DNA from: Nocardia abscessus
Lineage (GTDB): Bacteria > Actinomycetota > Actinomycetes > Mycobacteriales > Mycobacteriaceae
Reading direction: 5' to 3'
NCBI RefSeq assembly: GCF_015477775.1
Contig: NZ_JADLQO010000017.1
Location: 62,001 to 126,000, forward strand
Length of the DNA: 64,000 nucleotides
Shown here in pieces: positions 9,646-18,244 of this stretch; the stretch's first letter is position 1; every line of letters begins with the position of its first letter. The notes below the pieces were generated by a model. It made no database searches. It was not told where the DNA came from and saw nothing but the letters and a program-made list of their open reading frames with translations. Both the position numbers and the translations under genes were made by a program.

Positions 9646-10026
9646 TCAGGCAGCCGGCGCGTTGACATCCTGCGGCAGGGCGGCCTTGGCGACCGCGACG
9701 AGACCGGCGAACGCCTCGGCGTCCGACACCGCGAGCTCGGCGAGGATCTTGCGGTCCACCTCCACACCGGCGGCCTTCAGGCCCTGGATGAAGCGGTTGT
9801 AGGTGATGTCGTTGATGCGCGCGGCGGCGTTGATGCGCGCGATCCACAGCTTGCGGAAGTCACCCTTGCGCGCCCGGCGGTCCCGGTAGGCGTAGGTGAG
9901 CGAGTGCAGCTGCTGTTCCTTGGCCTTGCGGTACAGCCGCGAGCGCTGGCCGCGGTAACCCTTGGAGGCCTCAAGGATGGAACGGCGCTTCTTCTGAGCG
10001 TTGACGGCCCTTTTGACGCGTGCCAC
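9646..10026 (-). CDS. rplT: Large ribosomal subunit protein bL20
   Basis: 126 residues from a GTG (MARVKRAVNAQKKRRSILEASKGYRGQRSRLYRKAKEQ by family convention). The very basic N-terminal extension and the globular half with LWIARINAAARINDITYNRFI are diagnostic of bL20, an early 23S rRNA-binding assembly protein. The family usually has about 117-130 residues. It lies 110 bp downstream of rpmI in the conserved infC-rpmI-rplT operon. Confidence 0.98.
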   Translation of the reverse strand: MARVKRAVNAQKKRRSILEASKGYRGQRSRLYRKAKEQQLHSLTYAYRDRRARKGDFRKLWIARINAAARINDITYNRFIQGLKAAGVEVDRKILAELAVSDAEAFAGLVAVAKAALPQDVNAPAA

Positions 10027-10136
10027 TGGTCAGTCCTGTTCGATCTGGGGGCGCGGGGCAGCGCCCGGGAAATGGGTCGGGAGGCGACGGAGGTGCTCCG
10101 GTCGCGGGGTGCCGTTCGGTCTGCGCGCGGGCGCGA

Positions 10137-10331
10137 TCAGATACCGAGCAGCTTCTTCACGCGACGGACGTCGGCGGGCGCGACTACTTCCACACCGTCC
10201 AGACGGCGAGTCCGGCGGGTGGGCTTGTGCTCGAACAGGTGGCGACGGTTCGCCTGCTGGCGAAGCAGCTTGCCTTTGCCGGACACCTTGAATCGCTTCG
10301 AGGCGCCGCTGTGGGTCTTCATCTTCGGCAT
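10137..10331 (-). CDS. rpmI: Large ribosomal subunit protein bL35
   Basis: 64 residues, the normal bL35 size, starting MPKMKTHSGASKRFKVSG and rich in Lys/Arg. The KTHSGASKRFKVTGxGK-type N-terminus and the HLFEHKPTRRTRRL centre are family signatures. It sits between infC (58 bp upstream) and rplT (110 bp downstream) in the standard translation operon. Confidence 0.98.
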   Translation of the reverse strand: MPKMKTHSGASKRFKVSGKGKLLRQQANRRHLFEHKPTRRTRRLDGVEVVAPADVRRVKKLLGI

Positions 10332-10389
10332 GGATTCCTCTATCTGTCGTCCCGGCGGTCCTCCGGGACCGCCGGTGTTCTGATCGGTG

Positions 10390-11010
<621 letters not shown>

Positions 11011-11014
11011 GGGG

Positions 11015-11020
11015 CCTCCT
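11015..11020 (-). promoter_or_regulatory. Perfect Shine-Dalgarno that fixes the infC ATC start
   Basis: AGGAGG on the minus strand, 4 nt before the ATC codon of infC. Its strength and spacing are the main evidence that initiation is at ATC rather than the internal ATG at 10926. Confidence 0.85.
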
Positions 11021-11080
11021 AGGTCAAGCGGTGTCGTCAGACGACCGCGCGCAATAACTGCAACCCCTGTTCAACACGAA

Positions 11081-11111
11081 GGCCCCGGTGCGATATTCCG
11101 CACACAGGGCC
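11081..11111 (-). promoter_or_regulatory. Stem-loop in the infC leader
   Basis: The region upstream of infC (11021-11389) has no gene on either strand. It contains a two-part hairpin: outer arms GGCCC (11081-11085) with GGGCC (11107-11111), inner arms GTGCG (11088-11092) with CGCAC (11099-11103), and a 6-nt loop. No U-run follows, so it is not a clear intrinsic terminator. It may be a leader regulator of the translation operon or only a stable fold. Function is inferred from position alone. Confidence 0.4.
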
Positions 11112-11389
11112 CGATGTCGACCGATCGCCGACACGAGCGCACTCGGGTCGACTCTCGTATCCGGTTCTTCACGAGAACTCGGCACGAGAAACCCACCCTC
11201 GCGGGGCGGGTGACCGGACCGCTGGCCGTACGATGACTCGGCGGCAGCGGTGGGAGTCGGGCTCCACTTATCAGCCCCGAGGCAAGCCCGGGGCGGTCGT
11301 CAGCGGAAAGTCTAACATTCCGTTCGGCTATCGCCGAATCGGCCCGAAAATCCCTTGCCGGGCCGCACACCGCGTGCCACGCTCCCCCG

Positions 11390-11917
11390 GTGCGCACACC
11401 ATGCCGTGACCTGCTGCGCTGGCAGCTCGACCTGACCTGGTCGCTGGCCGGAATCCATCTCGAGGCGCTCACGCCGGAGGACTTCCTCTGGGAACCCGCC
11501 GAACTCACCTGGACGGTACATCCCGATTCCGAGGGCGTGTGGCGACCGGACTGGGCCGACACCGAGCCCGACCCGGTGCCCGTGCCCACGATCGCCTGGC
11601 TCACCTGGCACATCGGCTGGTGGTGGGGCTCGGCCATCGACCACGCCGAGGGACTCACCCCGCCCGCGCGGGAGGACGTGCACTGGCCCGGTGACGGCGC
11701 GGCGACCATCGCCTGCCTGCACGACCTGCACACCGAGTGGGTGCGCGTACTGGACGGGCTCGCCGAGTCCGACCTGGACCGCCCCAGTGCCTACCCGTGG
11801 CCCGCCGACGCCGGGCTGACCATCGCGCACATGGCGGGGTGGGTGAACGCGGAGCTGATGAAAAACGTCACGGAGATCGGCCACCTCCGGATGCTGCGCG
11901 CGGCGTCGCTAGCCTGA
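11390..11917 (+). CDS. DinB-like (DinB_2 superfamily) protein
   Basis: 175 residues from a GTG. It has the four-helix DinB/YfiT-type pattern with three spaced histidine-bearing helices, usual metal ligands in this superfamily: LTWHIGWWWGSAIDHAEG (about 83-100), WVRVLDGLAESDL in the middle, and LTIAHMAGWVNAELMKNVTEIGHLRML near the C-terminus. Superfamily members include thiol-dependent S-transferases and many uncharacterised proteins, so no reaction is assigned. It is divergent from infC, and its stop lies 4 nt before the DUF1844 gene. Confidence 0.78.
   Translation: MRTPCRDLLRWQLDLTWSLAGIHLEALTPEDFLWEPAELTWTVHPDSEGVWRPDWADTEPDPVPVPTIAWLTWHIGWWWGSAIDHAEGLTPPAREDVHWPGDGAATIACLHDLHTEWVRVLDGLAESDLDRPSAYPWPADAGLTIAHMAGWVNAELMKNVTEIGHLRMLRAASLA
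11910..11915 (+). promoter_or_regulatory. -10 element (TAGCCT) for a probable leaderless transcript
   Basis: TAGCCT ends 6 nt before the ATG at 11922, at the end of the preceding coding sequence. A TANNNT box 6-9 nt before a start codon is the usual arrangement of leaderless genes in Mycobacteriales. A GAAGG is also present but too close to the ATG for normal use. The gene could also be read from upstream. Confidence 0.4.
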
Positions 11918-11921
11918 AGGC

Positions 11922-12263
11922 ATGACCGACGAGCTCGACGCCTCCGTACGCGAACTGGCCGACATCCCCGCGGTGGAGGTGATCAGCCGCGCCGCCGTCA
12001 TGCTGATGAGCTCGGCGGCGGAAAAGCTCGGCCTGGCCGACGAGGACCCGGACGCCAGCCCGCGCCGCGATCTGGACGAGGCGCGCCGCGTGATCACCGC
12101 GCTGGCCGGTCTCGTCACGGCGTCCGTGGAATACCTGGGCCCGCACGCCGGACCGATCCGCGAGGGATTGCAGTCGCTGCAGCGCGCCTTCCGCGAGTCC
12201 TCCGCCCATCCCGACGAGCCGGGCAAGGGCCCGGGCGAGAAGTACACCGGCCCGGTCTACTGA
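11922..12263 (+). CDS. DUF1844 family protein
   Basis: 113 residues. The core VRELADIPAVEVISRAAVMLMSSAAEKLGL followed by DLDEARRVITALAGLVTASVEYLGPHAGPIREGLQSLQRAFRE matches the small helical DUF1844 family. Members commonly lie beside infC in Actinobacteria, as here. The function is unknown. The Pro/Gly-rich C-terminal 20 residues look disordered. No export signal. Confidence 0.85.
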   Translation: MTDELDASVRELADIPAVEVISRAAVMLMSSAAEKLGLADEDPDASPRRDLDEARRVITALAGLVTASVEYLGPHAGPIREGLQSLQRAFRESSAHPDEPGKGPGEKYTGPVY

Positions 12264-12430
12264 CCCAGGAAGCGGACCACGGGCCGTGCGCTGAAGCCCT
12301 CGGCCCATTCCAGCGCCCTCTACCCGATCCATCCAGGATTTCGAAGCGCGGCCGGAAATTTATGGGCGAAATACCTATGGGGACAACGATGTTTAGGAAA
12401 TATCCCAACGGGTAGGGCACAGTTGAGTCC

Positions 12431-13141
12431 ATGGCTTCTCGGATTCTTCTCGCTCCCGGATTCTGGCTCGGTGCATGGGCGTGGGACGAAGTCGCGCCCG
12501 ATCTGCGCCGGCGGGGCAACGAGGTGCTGGCGCTCACGCTGCCCGGTCTGGAGGCGACCGACCCCGATCGGTTGTCGGCCACTCTGGAGTCCCAGGCCGA
12601 GGCCATCATCGGCGCGGTGCCCGCGGGCGAGACCGTCGTGCTCGTCGCGCACTCCGGTGGTGCGGCGCCCGCCTATCTCGCCATCGACCGTGCGCCCGAC
12701 CTGTTCCGCCGGGCGATCTACGTCGACAGCGCGCCGCTGCCGAACGGGTTCGTCATCAACTCCGCGCTGGACGCCGCCGTGCGCGAATGGAACCTGCCGG
12801 ACTGGTCCGAACTGGAGGCCGAGGGCAGCAGCCTGGCGGGCTTGGACGAGACCGCCTTGGCGCGCTTCCGCGACCGGGCCGTCTCGGAGCCGGCGTCCGT
12901 CGCGGGCGCGCCGCTGCGATTGAGCGATTCGGCCGCGCGGCTGGCCGTCCCCACCACCGTGATCTGCAGCAGCATGACCGCCGAGCTGGTCAAGAAGCTG
13001 CGCGACAACGGTGAAGCGGCGATCTTCGCCGAACTGGCCCGCATCGACGCCGAATACGTCGACCTGCCCACGGGGCACTGGCCGATGTGGTCCAAGCCGA
13101 AGGAACTGGCCGAACTGATCCACACCATCGCCAACCGCTGA
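12431..13141 (+). CDS. Alpha/beta-fold hydrolase (esterase-like)
   Basis: 236 residues from an ATG. It opens with ILLAPGFWLGAWAWDEVAPDLRRRGNEV, the oxyanion/HG-W segment of small esterases of the methyl-ketone/salicylic acid-binding protein type. The nucleophile elbow is VAHSGGAA (Ser at about residue 76), and a C-terminal histidine lies in DLPTGHWPMWSKP (about residue 217). A catalytic acid is less clear, with candidates near residue 199-205. No signal peptide. It has its own 167-bp upstream region and ends at a strong hairpin shared with the convergent uvrA. Confidence 0.88.
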   Translation: MASRILLAPGFWLGAWAWDEVAPDLRRRGNEVLALTLPGLEATDPDRLSATLESQAEAIIGAVPAGETVVLVAHSGGAAPAYLAIDRAPDLFRRAIYVDSAPLPNGFVINSALDAAVREWNLPDWSELEAEGSSLAGLDETALARFRDRAVSEPASVAGAPLRLSDSAARLAVPTTVICSSMTAELVKKLRDNGEAAIFAELARIDAEYVDLPTGHWPMWSKPKELAELIHTIANR

Positions 13142-13147
13142 CCGAAG

Positions 13148-13178
13148 CGGCGCGGCCCGTGCGATCCGGGCCGCGCCG
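13148..13178. terminator. Bidirectional terminator between hydrolase and uvrA
   Basis: Perfect 12-bp arms CGGCGCGGCCCG (13148-13159) and CGGGCCGCGCCG (13167-13178) with a 7-nt loop, between the convergent stops at 13141 and 13187. No U-tract, as is common in high-GC actinobacteria. Confidence 0.75.
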
Positions 13179-13186
13179 CGCGATGG

Positions 13187-16153
13187 TCAGCCGACCGGTG
13201 CCGTCTTCTTCGCCACCCGCTTGGTCGCCTTCGCTGCCGCTTTCTTCGCCGGAGCCTTCTTCGCCGCGGCCTTCTTCGCGGCGCTCTGCGGCGCGGGCCG
13301 CGCGTCCAGCACCTCTTTCAGGAACTGGCCGGTGTAGCTGTCCTCGACGGCCGCGATCTCCTCCGGCGTGCCCTCGGCGACGACCGTGCCGCCGCCGGAG
13401 CCGCCTTCCGGGCCCATGTCGATCACCCAGTCGGAGGTCTTGATGACGTCCAGGTTGTGCTCGATGACGATCACCGTGTTGCCCTTGTCCACCAAGCCGT
13501 TGATGACGTTGAGCAGTTTGCGGATGTCCTCGAAGTGCAGACCGGTGGTCGGCTCGTCGAGGATGTACACGGTGCGGCCGGTGGACCGCTTCTGCAGCTC
13601 AGCGGCCAGCTTCACCCGCTGCGCCTCGCCACCGGAGAGGGTGGGAGCGCTCTGACCGAGGCGCACGTAACCGAGCCCGACGTCCACCAGGGTCTTGAGG
13701 TAGCGGTGGATCGAGGTGACCGGTTGGAAGAACTCGGCGGCCTCCTCGATGGACATGTCCAGCACCTCGGCGATGGTCTTGCCCTTGTAGTGCACCTCGA
13801 GGGTTTCCCGGTTGTAGCGGGCGCCGTGGCAGACCTCGCACGGGACGTAGACGTCCGGCAGGAAGTTCATCTCGATCTTGAGCGTGCCGTCACCGGAGCA
13901 GGCTTCGCACCGCCCGCCCTTGACGTTGAACGAGAACCGGCCCGGCTGGTATCCGCGCACCTTCGCCTCGGTGGTGGCCGCGAACAACGTGCGGATCTTG
14001 TCGAAGACGCCGGTGTAGGTGGCCGGGTTGGACCGTGGCGTCCGACCGATCGGCGACTGATCCACCTGCACCAGTTTGTCCAGGTGATCGAGCCCGTTGA
14101 CCCGGGTGTGCCTGCCGGGCACCTGCCGCGCGCCGTTGAGCCGGTTCGCCAGCACCGTCGCCAGGATGTCGTTCACCAGCGTCGATTTGCCCGAGCCGGA
14201 GACGCCCGTCACCGAGGTGAGCACGCCGAGCGGGAACGCGACGTCGATCCCCCTGAGGTTGTGCTCGCTCGCCCCCACCACGGTGAGCTGCCGCTTCTTG
14301 CCGACCGGGCGGCGCACCAGCGGCACCTCGATCCGCTCCCGGCCGGACAGATACGCTCCGGTCAGCGAGTTCGGGTCGATGAGCAGCTCTTCGTAGGGCC
14401 CGCTGTGCACAACGGTGCCGCCGTGCTCGCCGGCGTACGGGCCGATGTCGACCACCCAGTCCGAGGCGCGGATGGTGTCCTCGTCGTGCTCGACCACGAT
14501 CAGCGTGTTGCCGAGATTGCGCAGCCGCGTGAGGGTCTCGATGAGCCTGCGATTGTCCCGCTGGTGCAGGCCGATCGACGGTTCGTCGAGCACGTACAGC
14601 ACGCCGACCAGCCCGGAGCCGATCTGGGTGGCGAGCCGGATCCGTTGCGCCTCACCGCCGGAGAGCGTGGCCGCCGCGCGCGACAGCGTCAGGTACTCCA
14701 GACCGACGTCGAGCAGGAAGCCGAGCCGTGCCTGCACCTCCTTGAGCACCTGCCCGGCGATCGCCGCCTCGCGCTCCCCCAGGGTGAGCGAGTTCAGGAA
14801 CGCCGAGCACTCGCCGATGGACAGGTCACTGACGTCGGCGATGGACTTCTTGTCGCCCGCGGCGGCGATGGTGACGGCGAGGATCTCCGGGCGCAGCCGG
14901 GCGCCGTTGCACACCGGGCACGGGATGTCGCGCATGTACCCGTCGTAGTGCTCTTTCATCTGCTCGGACTCGGTGCTCTCCATGCGCCGCTGCAGGAACG
15001 GCATCACGCCCTCGAAGTCCGCGTAGTACGAGCGCTTGCGCCCGTAGCGGTTGGTGTAGGACACGTGCACCTGGTCGGCGCTGCCCTCCAGCACCGCCTT
15101 GCGCGCCTTCGGCGGCAGATCCTGCCACGGGGTGTCCATGGAGAAGCCGATGGCATCGGCGAGACCGGACAGCAGCCTGGTGAAGTACTCGGCGGTCTGG
15201 CCACGCGACCACGGCGCGATGGCGCCGTCGTTCAGGCTCAGCGCCGGGTCGGGCACCACCAGTTCCGGGTCGACCTCCTTGCGGATGCCCAGGCCGGTGC
15301 AGTCCGGGCACGCGCCGTAGGGCGAGTTGAACGAGAACGAGCGCGGCTCCAGGTCCTCGATGTCCAGCGGGTGACCGTTGGGGCAGGCGAGGCGCTCGGA
15401 GAAGCGGCGCTCCCGGTCGTGCGCGTGCTCGTCGCGATCGACGAAGTCGAGCACCACGATGCCGTCGGCGAGCCGCAGCGCGGTCTCGATCGAATCGGTC
15501 AGGCGCTGCTTGGAATTCGGCTTCACCGCCAGCCGGTCGACCACCACCTCGACGTCGTGCTTCTCCTGCTTCTTCAGCTTCGGCGGATCGGTGAGCGGAT
15601 ACACCACGCCGTCGACCCGCACGCGGGAGTAGCCCTGGGTGTTCAACTGGTCGAACAGGTCGACGAACTCGCCCTTGCGAGTGCGCACCACCGGAGCGAG
15701 CACCTGGAAGCGGATGCCCTCCTCCATCGCCAGCACCTGGTCGACGATCTGCTGCGGCGTCTGCTTGGCGATCAGCTCGCCGCACACCGGGCAGTGCGGC
15801 GTGCCGGCCCGCGCGTAGAGCAGCCGCAGGTAGTCGTAGACCTCGGTGATGGTGCCCACGGTCGAGCGCGGATTGCGGTTGGTCGACTTCTGGTCGATGG
15901 ACACCGCGGGCGAGAGACCCTCGATGAAGTCGACGTCGGGCTTGTCCATCTGGCCGAGGAACTGCCGCGCGTACGCGGACAGCGATTCGACATAGCGCCG
16001 CTGCCCCTCCGCGAAGATCGTGTCGAAGGCCAGGCTCGACTTTCCGGAGCCGGACAGACCGGTGAACACGATGAGGCTGTCGCGGGGCAAGTCGAGATCG
16101 ACACCCTTGAGGTTGTGCTCCCGAGCTCCGCGCACAGTGAGGCGTTCCGCCAC
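13187..16153 (-). CDS. uvrA: Excinuclease ABC subunit A with Lys/Ala-rich tail
   Basis: 988 residues. UvrA scans for helix-distorting DNA damage and loads UvrB. Two ABC ATPase modules are present: Walker A GLSGSGKSSLAFDT (about 32) and GVSGSGKSTLVNDI (about 645), and signatures LSGGEAQRIRLA and LSGGEAQRVKLA. Zinc-binding cysteines are intact (CPVCGEL; CPNGHP with CPDC; CEACSGDG with CEVC). GTG start with AAGGAG upstream. Residues about 956-988 form a tail of KKAAAKKAPAKK-type repeats, resembling histone H1/HU tails and not part of the minimal family, which probably adds nonspecific DNA affinity. A PafBC-type damage promoter lies 52 bp upstream. Confidence 0.98.
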   Translation of the reverse strand: MAERLTVRGAREHNLKGVDLDLPRDSLIVFTGLSGSGKSSLAFDTIFAEGQRRYVESLSAYARQFLGQMDKPDVDFIEGLSPAVSIDQKSTNRNPRSTVGTITEVYDYLRLLYARAGTPHCPVCGELIAKQTPQQIVDQVLAMEEGIRFQVLAPVVRTRKGEFVDLFDQLNTQGYSRVRVDGVVYPLTDPPKLKKQEKHDVEVVVDRLAVKPNSKQRLTDSIETALRLADGIVVLDFVDRDEHAHDRERRFSERLACPNGHPLDIEDLEPRSFSFNSPYGACPDCTGLGIRKEVDPELVVPDPALSLNDGAIAPWSRGQTAEYFTRLLSGLADAIGFSMDTPWQDLPPKARKAVLEGSADQVHVSYTNRYGRKRSYYADFEGVMPFLQRRMESTESEQMKEHYDGYMRDIPCPVCNGARLRPEILAVTIAAAGDKKSIADVSDLSIGECSAFLNSLTLGEREAAIAGQVLKEVQARLGFLLDVGLEYLTLSRAAATLSGGEAQRIRLATQIGSGLVGVLYVLDEPSIGLHQRDNRRLIETLTRLRNLGNTLIVVEHDEDTIRASDWVVDIGPYAGEHGGTVVHSGPYEELLIDPNSLTGAYLSGRERIEVPLVRRPVGKKRQLTVVGASEHNLRGIDVAFPLGVLTSVTGVSGSGKSTLVNDILATVLANRLNGARQVPGRHTRVNGLDHLDKLVQVDQSPIGRTPRSNPATYTGVFDKIRTLFAATTEAKVRGYQPGRFSFNVKGGRCEACSGDGTLKIEMNFLPDVYVPCEVCHGARYNRETLEVHYKGKTIAEVLDMSIEEAAEFFQPVTSIHRYLKTLVDVGLGYVRLGQSAPTLSGGEAQRVKLAAELQKRSTGRTVYILDEPTTGLHFEDIRKLLNVINGLVDKGNTVIVIEHNLDVIKTSDWVIDMGPEGGSGGGTVVAEGTPEEIAAVEDSYTGQFLKEVLDARPAPQSAAKKAAAKKAPAKKAAAKATKRVAKKTAPVG

Positions 16154-16204
16154 AGGTCGTCCCTTCTCCTTCGTGTTCGGCGTCCAGACATACCCCCGGC
16201 CGCC

Positions 16205-16227
16205 ATGCTAGGCATGGGCACCGACAA
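16205..16227 (-). promoter_or_regulatory. RecA-independent DNA-damage (PafBC-type) promoter of uvrA
   Basis: On the minus strand: TTGTCGGTG (16227-16219), exactly 8 nt, then TAGCAT (16210-16205). This matches every fixed position of the RecA_NDp consensus TTGTCRGTG-N8-TANNNT used by PafBC in mycobacteria. Transcription would begin near 16198, giving a leader of about 45 nt to the uvrA GTG. Confidence 0.85.
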
Positions 16228-16637
16228 GTTTCGCGGACCGCCCGTCACCTCGACGAATGGCGGGAACCCGGCGGCCGGACGTTACGGATCGAGCCGGGGA
16301 AACTGGCAAGGACGCCCCCGTAGCATCGCCCTCCCGGCGCCCCTGGTCAACAGCGGGACGGTCCTCGTCATTCCCCTCGCCGCCCGCCGTTCCGCCGCCG
16401 CGACCGCGCGGCTGAGGCCGATGACCGCGGCAACGGTCGATCCCGGGTTGCGGGTGGAGGGCAGTTGTCCGAGGCCCGCCTCGGCGGCGAGTGCTCGAGG
16501 TCACGCTCCCGCTCGTGTGCGGAAGAACCTGCCGAGTACCGCCGTCGCGGTCCGGGCATCGGCACAGCGCTGCCGGGAATTCGTCCAGCGGCCGACCTCG
16601 GTCGGTCGACTTCGCCGCGTGCGCACCGGCTGCCGAC
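16228..16637. other. Intergenic region without recognised gene
   Basis: Divergent spacer between the uvrA promoter and the heme-kinase promoter. Frames are open on both strands because of high GC, but none shows a domain, a ribosome binding site or a biased codon pattern. Nothing further is supported. Confidence 0.5.
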
Positions 16638-16643
16638 TAGACT
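16638..16643 (+). promoter_or_regulatory. -10 element (TAGACT) upstream of the heme kinase
   Basis: TAGACT lies 9 nt before a GTG that opens an 11-codon frame overlapping the kinase ATG. This spacing would make the transcript start at or within 1-2 nt of that GTG. No convincing -35 box was seen. Confidence 0.45.
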
Positions 16644-16652
16644 GAGCCCGCT

Positions 16653-16688
16653 GTGCGCATCTCACCGGCCTCCCCGGCTTCTTCATGA
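16653..16688 (+). CDS. Putative 11-codon leaderless uORF coupled to the kinase start
   Basis: GTG-CGC-ATC through TCA-TGA encodes 11 residues (MRISPASPASS with GTG read as Met). Its TGA overlaps the kinase ATG as ATGA. The kinase start itself has no Shine-Dalgarno sequence, so ribosomes terminating here could re-initiate on the kinase. Supported only by geometry; it may be untranslated. Confidence 0.35.
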   Translation: MRISPASPASS

Positions 16689-18241
16689 CGGACGTCACTC
16701 CCGCCCTCACGTCGACGGTGCTCGACACCCTGCGCGCCCTCGTGCGCGCGGCCACCCGCCTGGTCGACGCCCGCTACGGCGCGCTCGGCGTCCGCGGACA
16801 CGATCATCAACTGGTCGAATTCATCTTCCAGGGGATCGAGGACACGACGACCGCCCATATCGGCCGGTCTCCCGAGGGACAAGGCGTCCTCGGACTGCTG
16901 TTCCTGCACCCGGAACCGATCCGGCTGGACGATCTGTCGAAACATCCCGCATCCGTCGGGTTTCCGCCCAACCACCCGCCGATGGGCAGTTTCCTCGGCG
17001 TCCCGGTGCGGATCGGCGAGGAGATCTTCGGCAATCTCTACCTCACCGAGAAGGCGGGCGGGCAACCGTTCACCGACGACGACGAGGCCGTCGTGCTGGC
17101 GCTGGCCGCCGCGGCGGGCATCGCCATCGAGAACGCCAGACTGTACGAATCCGCGCGGACCAGGCAGGCGTGGATCGAAGCCACCCGGGACATCGCGACC
17201 GAGTTCCTCGCGGGCACGGCGCCGGACCTGGTGCTCGCGCAGGTGGTCGCGCGCGCCCGCGCGCTGACCGGCTCGCAGCAGGCGTTGCTGGCCGTGGTCG
17301 CGCCCGCGACGCCGCCCGACGAGGCCACCGAACTCGTTGTGGCGCAATGGTTCGGTCCCGGCCCGGGTCCGGAGCGGGTGCGTATCCCCGGCACCGCCAC
17401 CGGCACGGCGTTCACCGAGCGTGCGCCGGTGCAGGTGACCGACGCCGGAGCGGTCGATCTCGGCGCTCCGGTCGGCTCGGCGGGGCCCGCGCTGGTGCTG
17501 CCGTTGCAGACCGCGGATCTCGTGCTGGGTGTGCTGATCATCGTCCGCCCGCCCGGTTGTGCCCCGTATTCCGGCGAACTGATCGAGCTGACCGCCGCGT
17601 TCACCGATCAGGCGGCGCTGGCCATGCAACTGGCCGAGACCCAGCGCAGGATGCGTGAGCTCGACGTCCTCGCCGACCGCGACCGCATCGCGCGCGATCT
17701 GCACGACCATGTCGTGCAACGGCTGTTCGCGGTCGGGCTCGGGCTGCGGGCCACCGCGGCCCGCACCGACGATCCGGAAGTGCGGCAACGACTTTCGGCG
17801 GAGATGGATGGCCTGCAGGAGGTCGTGCAGGAGATCCGCACATCGATCTTCGACCTGCACGGCGGCGACCCGCTGCGGCGGCGGCTCGAGGACGCGATCC
17901 GCCAGCAGACCGCCGATGGCGCGTTCCGGGCCAGCGTGCGATTCTCCGGACCGCTGTCGGTCGTGGGCGACGCGCTCGCCGACCACGCGGAAGCCGTGGT
18001 GCGCGAATCGGTGAGCAACGCGGTGCGCCATTCCGGCGGGAACCGGCTCGCCGTCGAGATCACCGTCGACGACGAGCTGACCGTTCTCGTCGAGGACAAC
18101 GGCAAGGGCATGCCCGCGGAGGTGGTGCCGAGCGGACTGGCCAACCTCGCGCAGCGCGCGACCATGTCCGACGGCCACTGCACGGTGCGACCGGCCGAGC
18201 ACGGCGGCACCAGGGTGCACTGGTCCGCGCCGCTGGCCTGA
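16685..18241 (+). CDS. Heme-GAF oxygen/redox sensor histidine kinase, DosT/DosS type
   Basis: 518 residues, no membrane spans. Order: GAF-A (10-150), GAF-B (175-315), HisKA_3 with DRIARDLHDHVVQRLF (phospho-acceptor His340), HATPase (about 420-515, N-box ESVSNAVRHSGGN, DNGKGMP). Aligned by motif with DosS of M. tuberculosis, the heme proximal His149 is His97 (FPPNHPPM) and distal Tyr171 is Tyr119 (GNLYL). The gate position, Glu87 in DosS and Gly85 in DosT, is Gly35, so the pocket is DosT-like and may bind O2 stably. It starts about 50 residues short of DosS. Convergent with the hibernation factor 3 bp away. No response regulator is adjacent. Confidence 0.9.
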   Translation: MTDVTPALTSTVLDTLRALVRAATRLVDARYGALGVRGHDHQLVEFIFQGIEDTTTAHIGRSPEGQGVLGLLFLHPEPIRLDDLSKHPASVGFPPNHPPMGSFLGVPVRIGEEIFGNLYLTEKAGGQPFTDDDEAVVLALAAAAGIAIENARLYESARTRQAWIEATRDIATEFLAGTAPDLVLAQVVARARALTGSQQALLAVVAPATPPDEATELVVAQWFGPGPGPERVRIPGTATGTAFTERAPVQVTDAGAVDLGAPVGSAGPALVLPLQTADLVLGVLIIVRPPGCAPYSGELIELTAAFTDQAALAMQLAETQRRMRELDVLADRDRIARDLHDHVVQRLFAVGLGLRATAARTDDPEVRQRLSAEMDGLQEVVQEIRTSIFDLHGGDPLRRRLEDAIRQQTADGAFRASVRFSGPLSVVGDALADHAEAVVRESVSNAVRHSGGNRLAVEITVDDELTVLVEDNGKGMPAEVVPSGLANLAQRATMSDGHCTVRPAEHGGTRVHWSAPLA

Positions 18242-18244
18242 CGA

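Noticed and set aside
13457..16645. A 1062-codon plus-strand open frame opposite uvrA
   Set aside because: Long antisense frames are expected over high-GC genes. The sequence is low in diversity, without motifs, and fully opposite UvrA.
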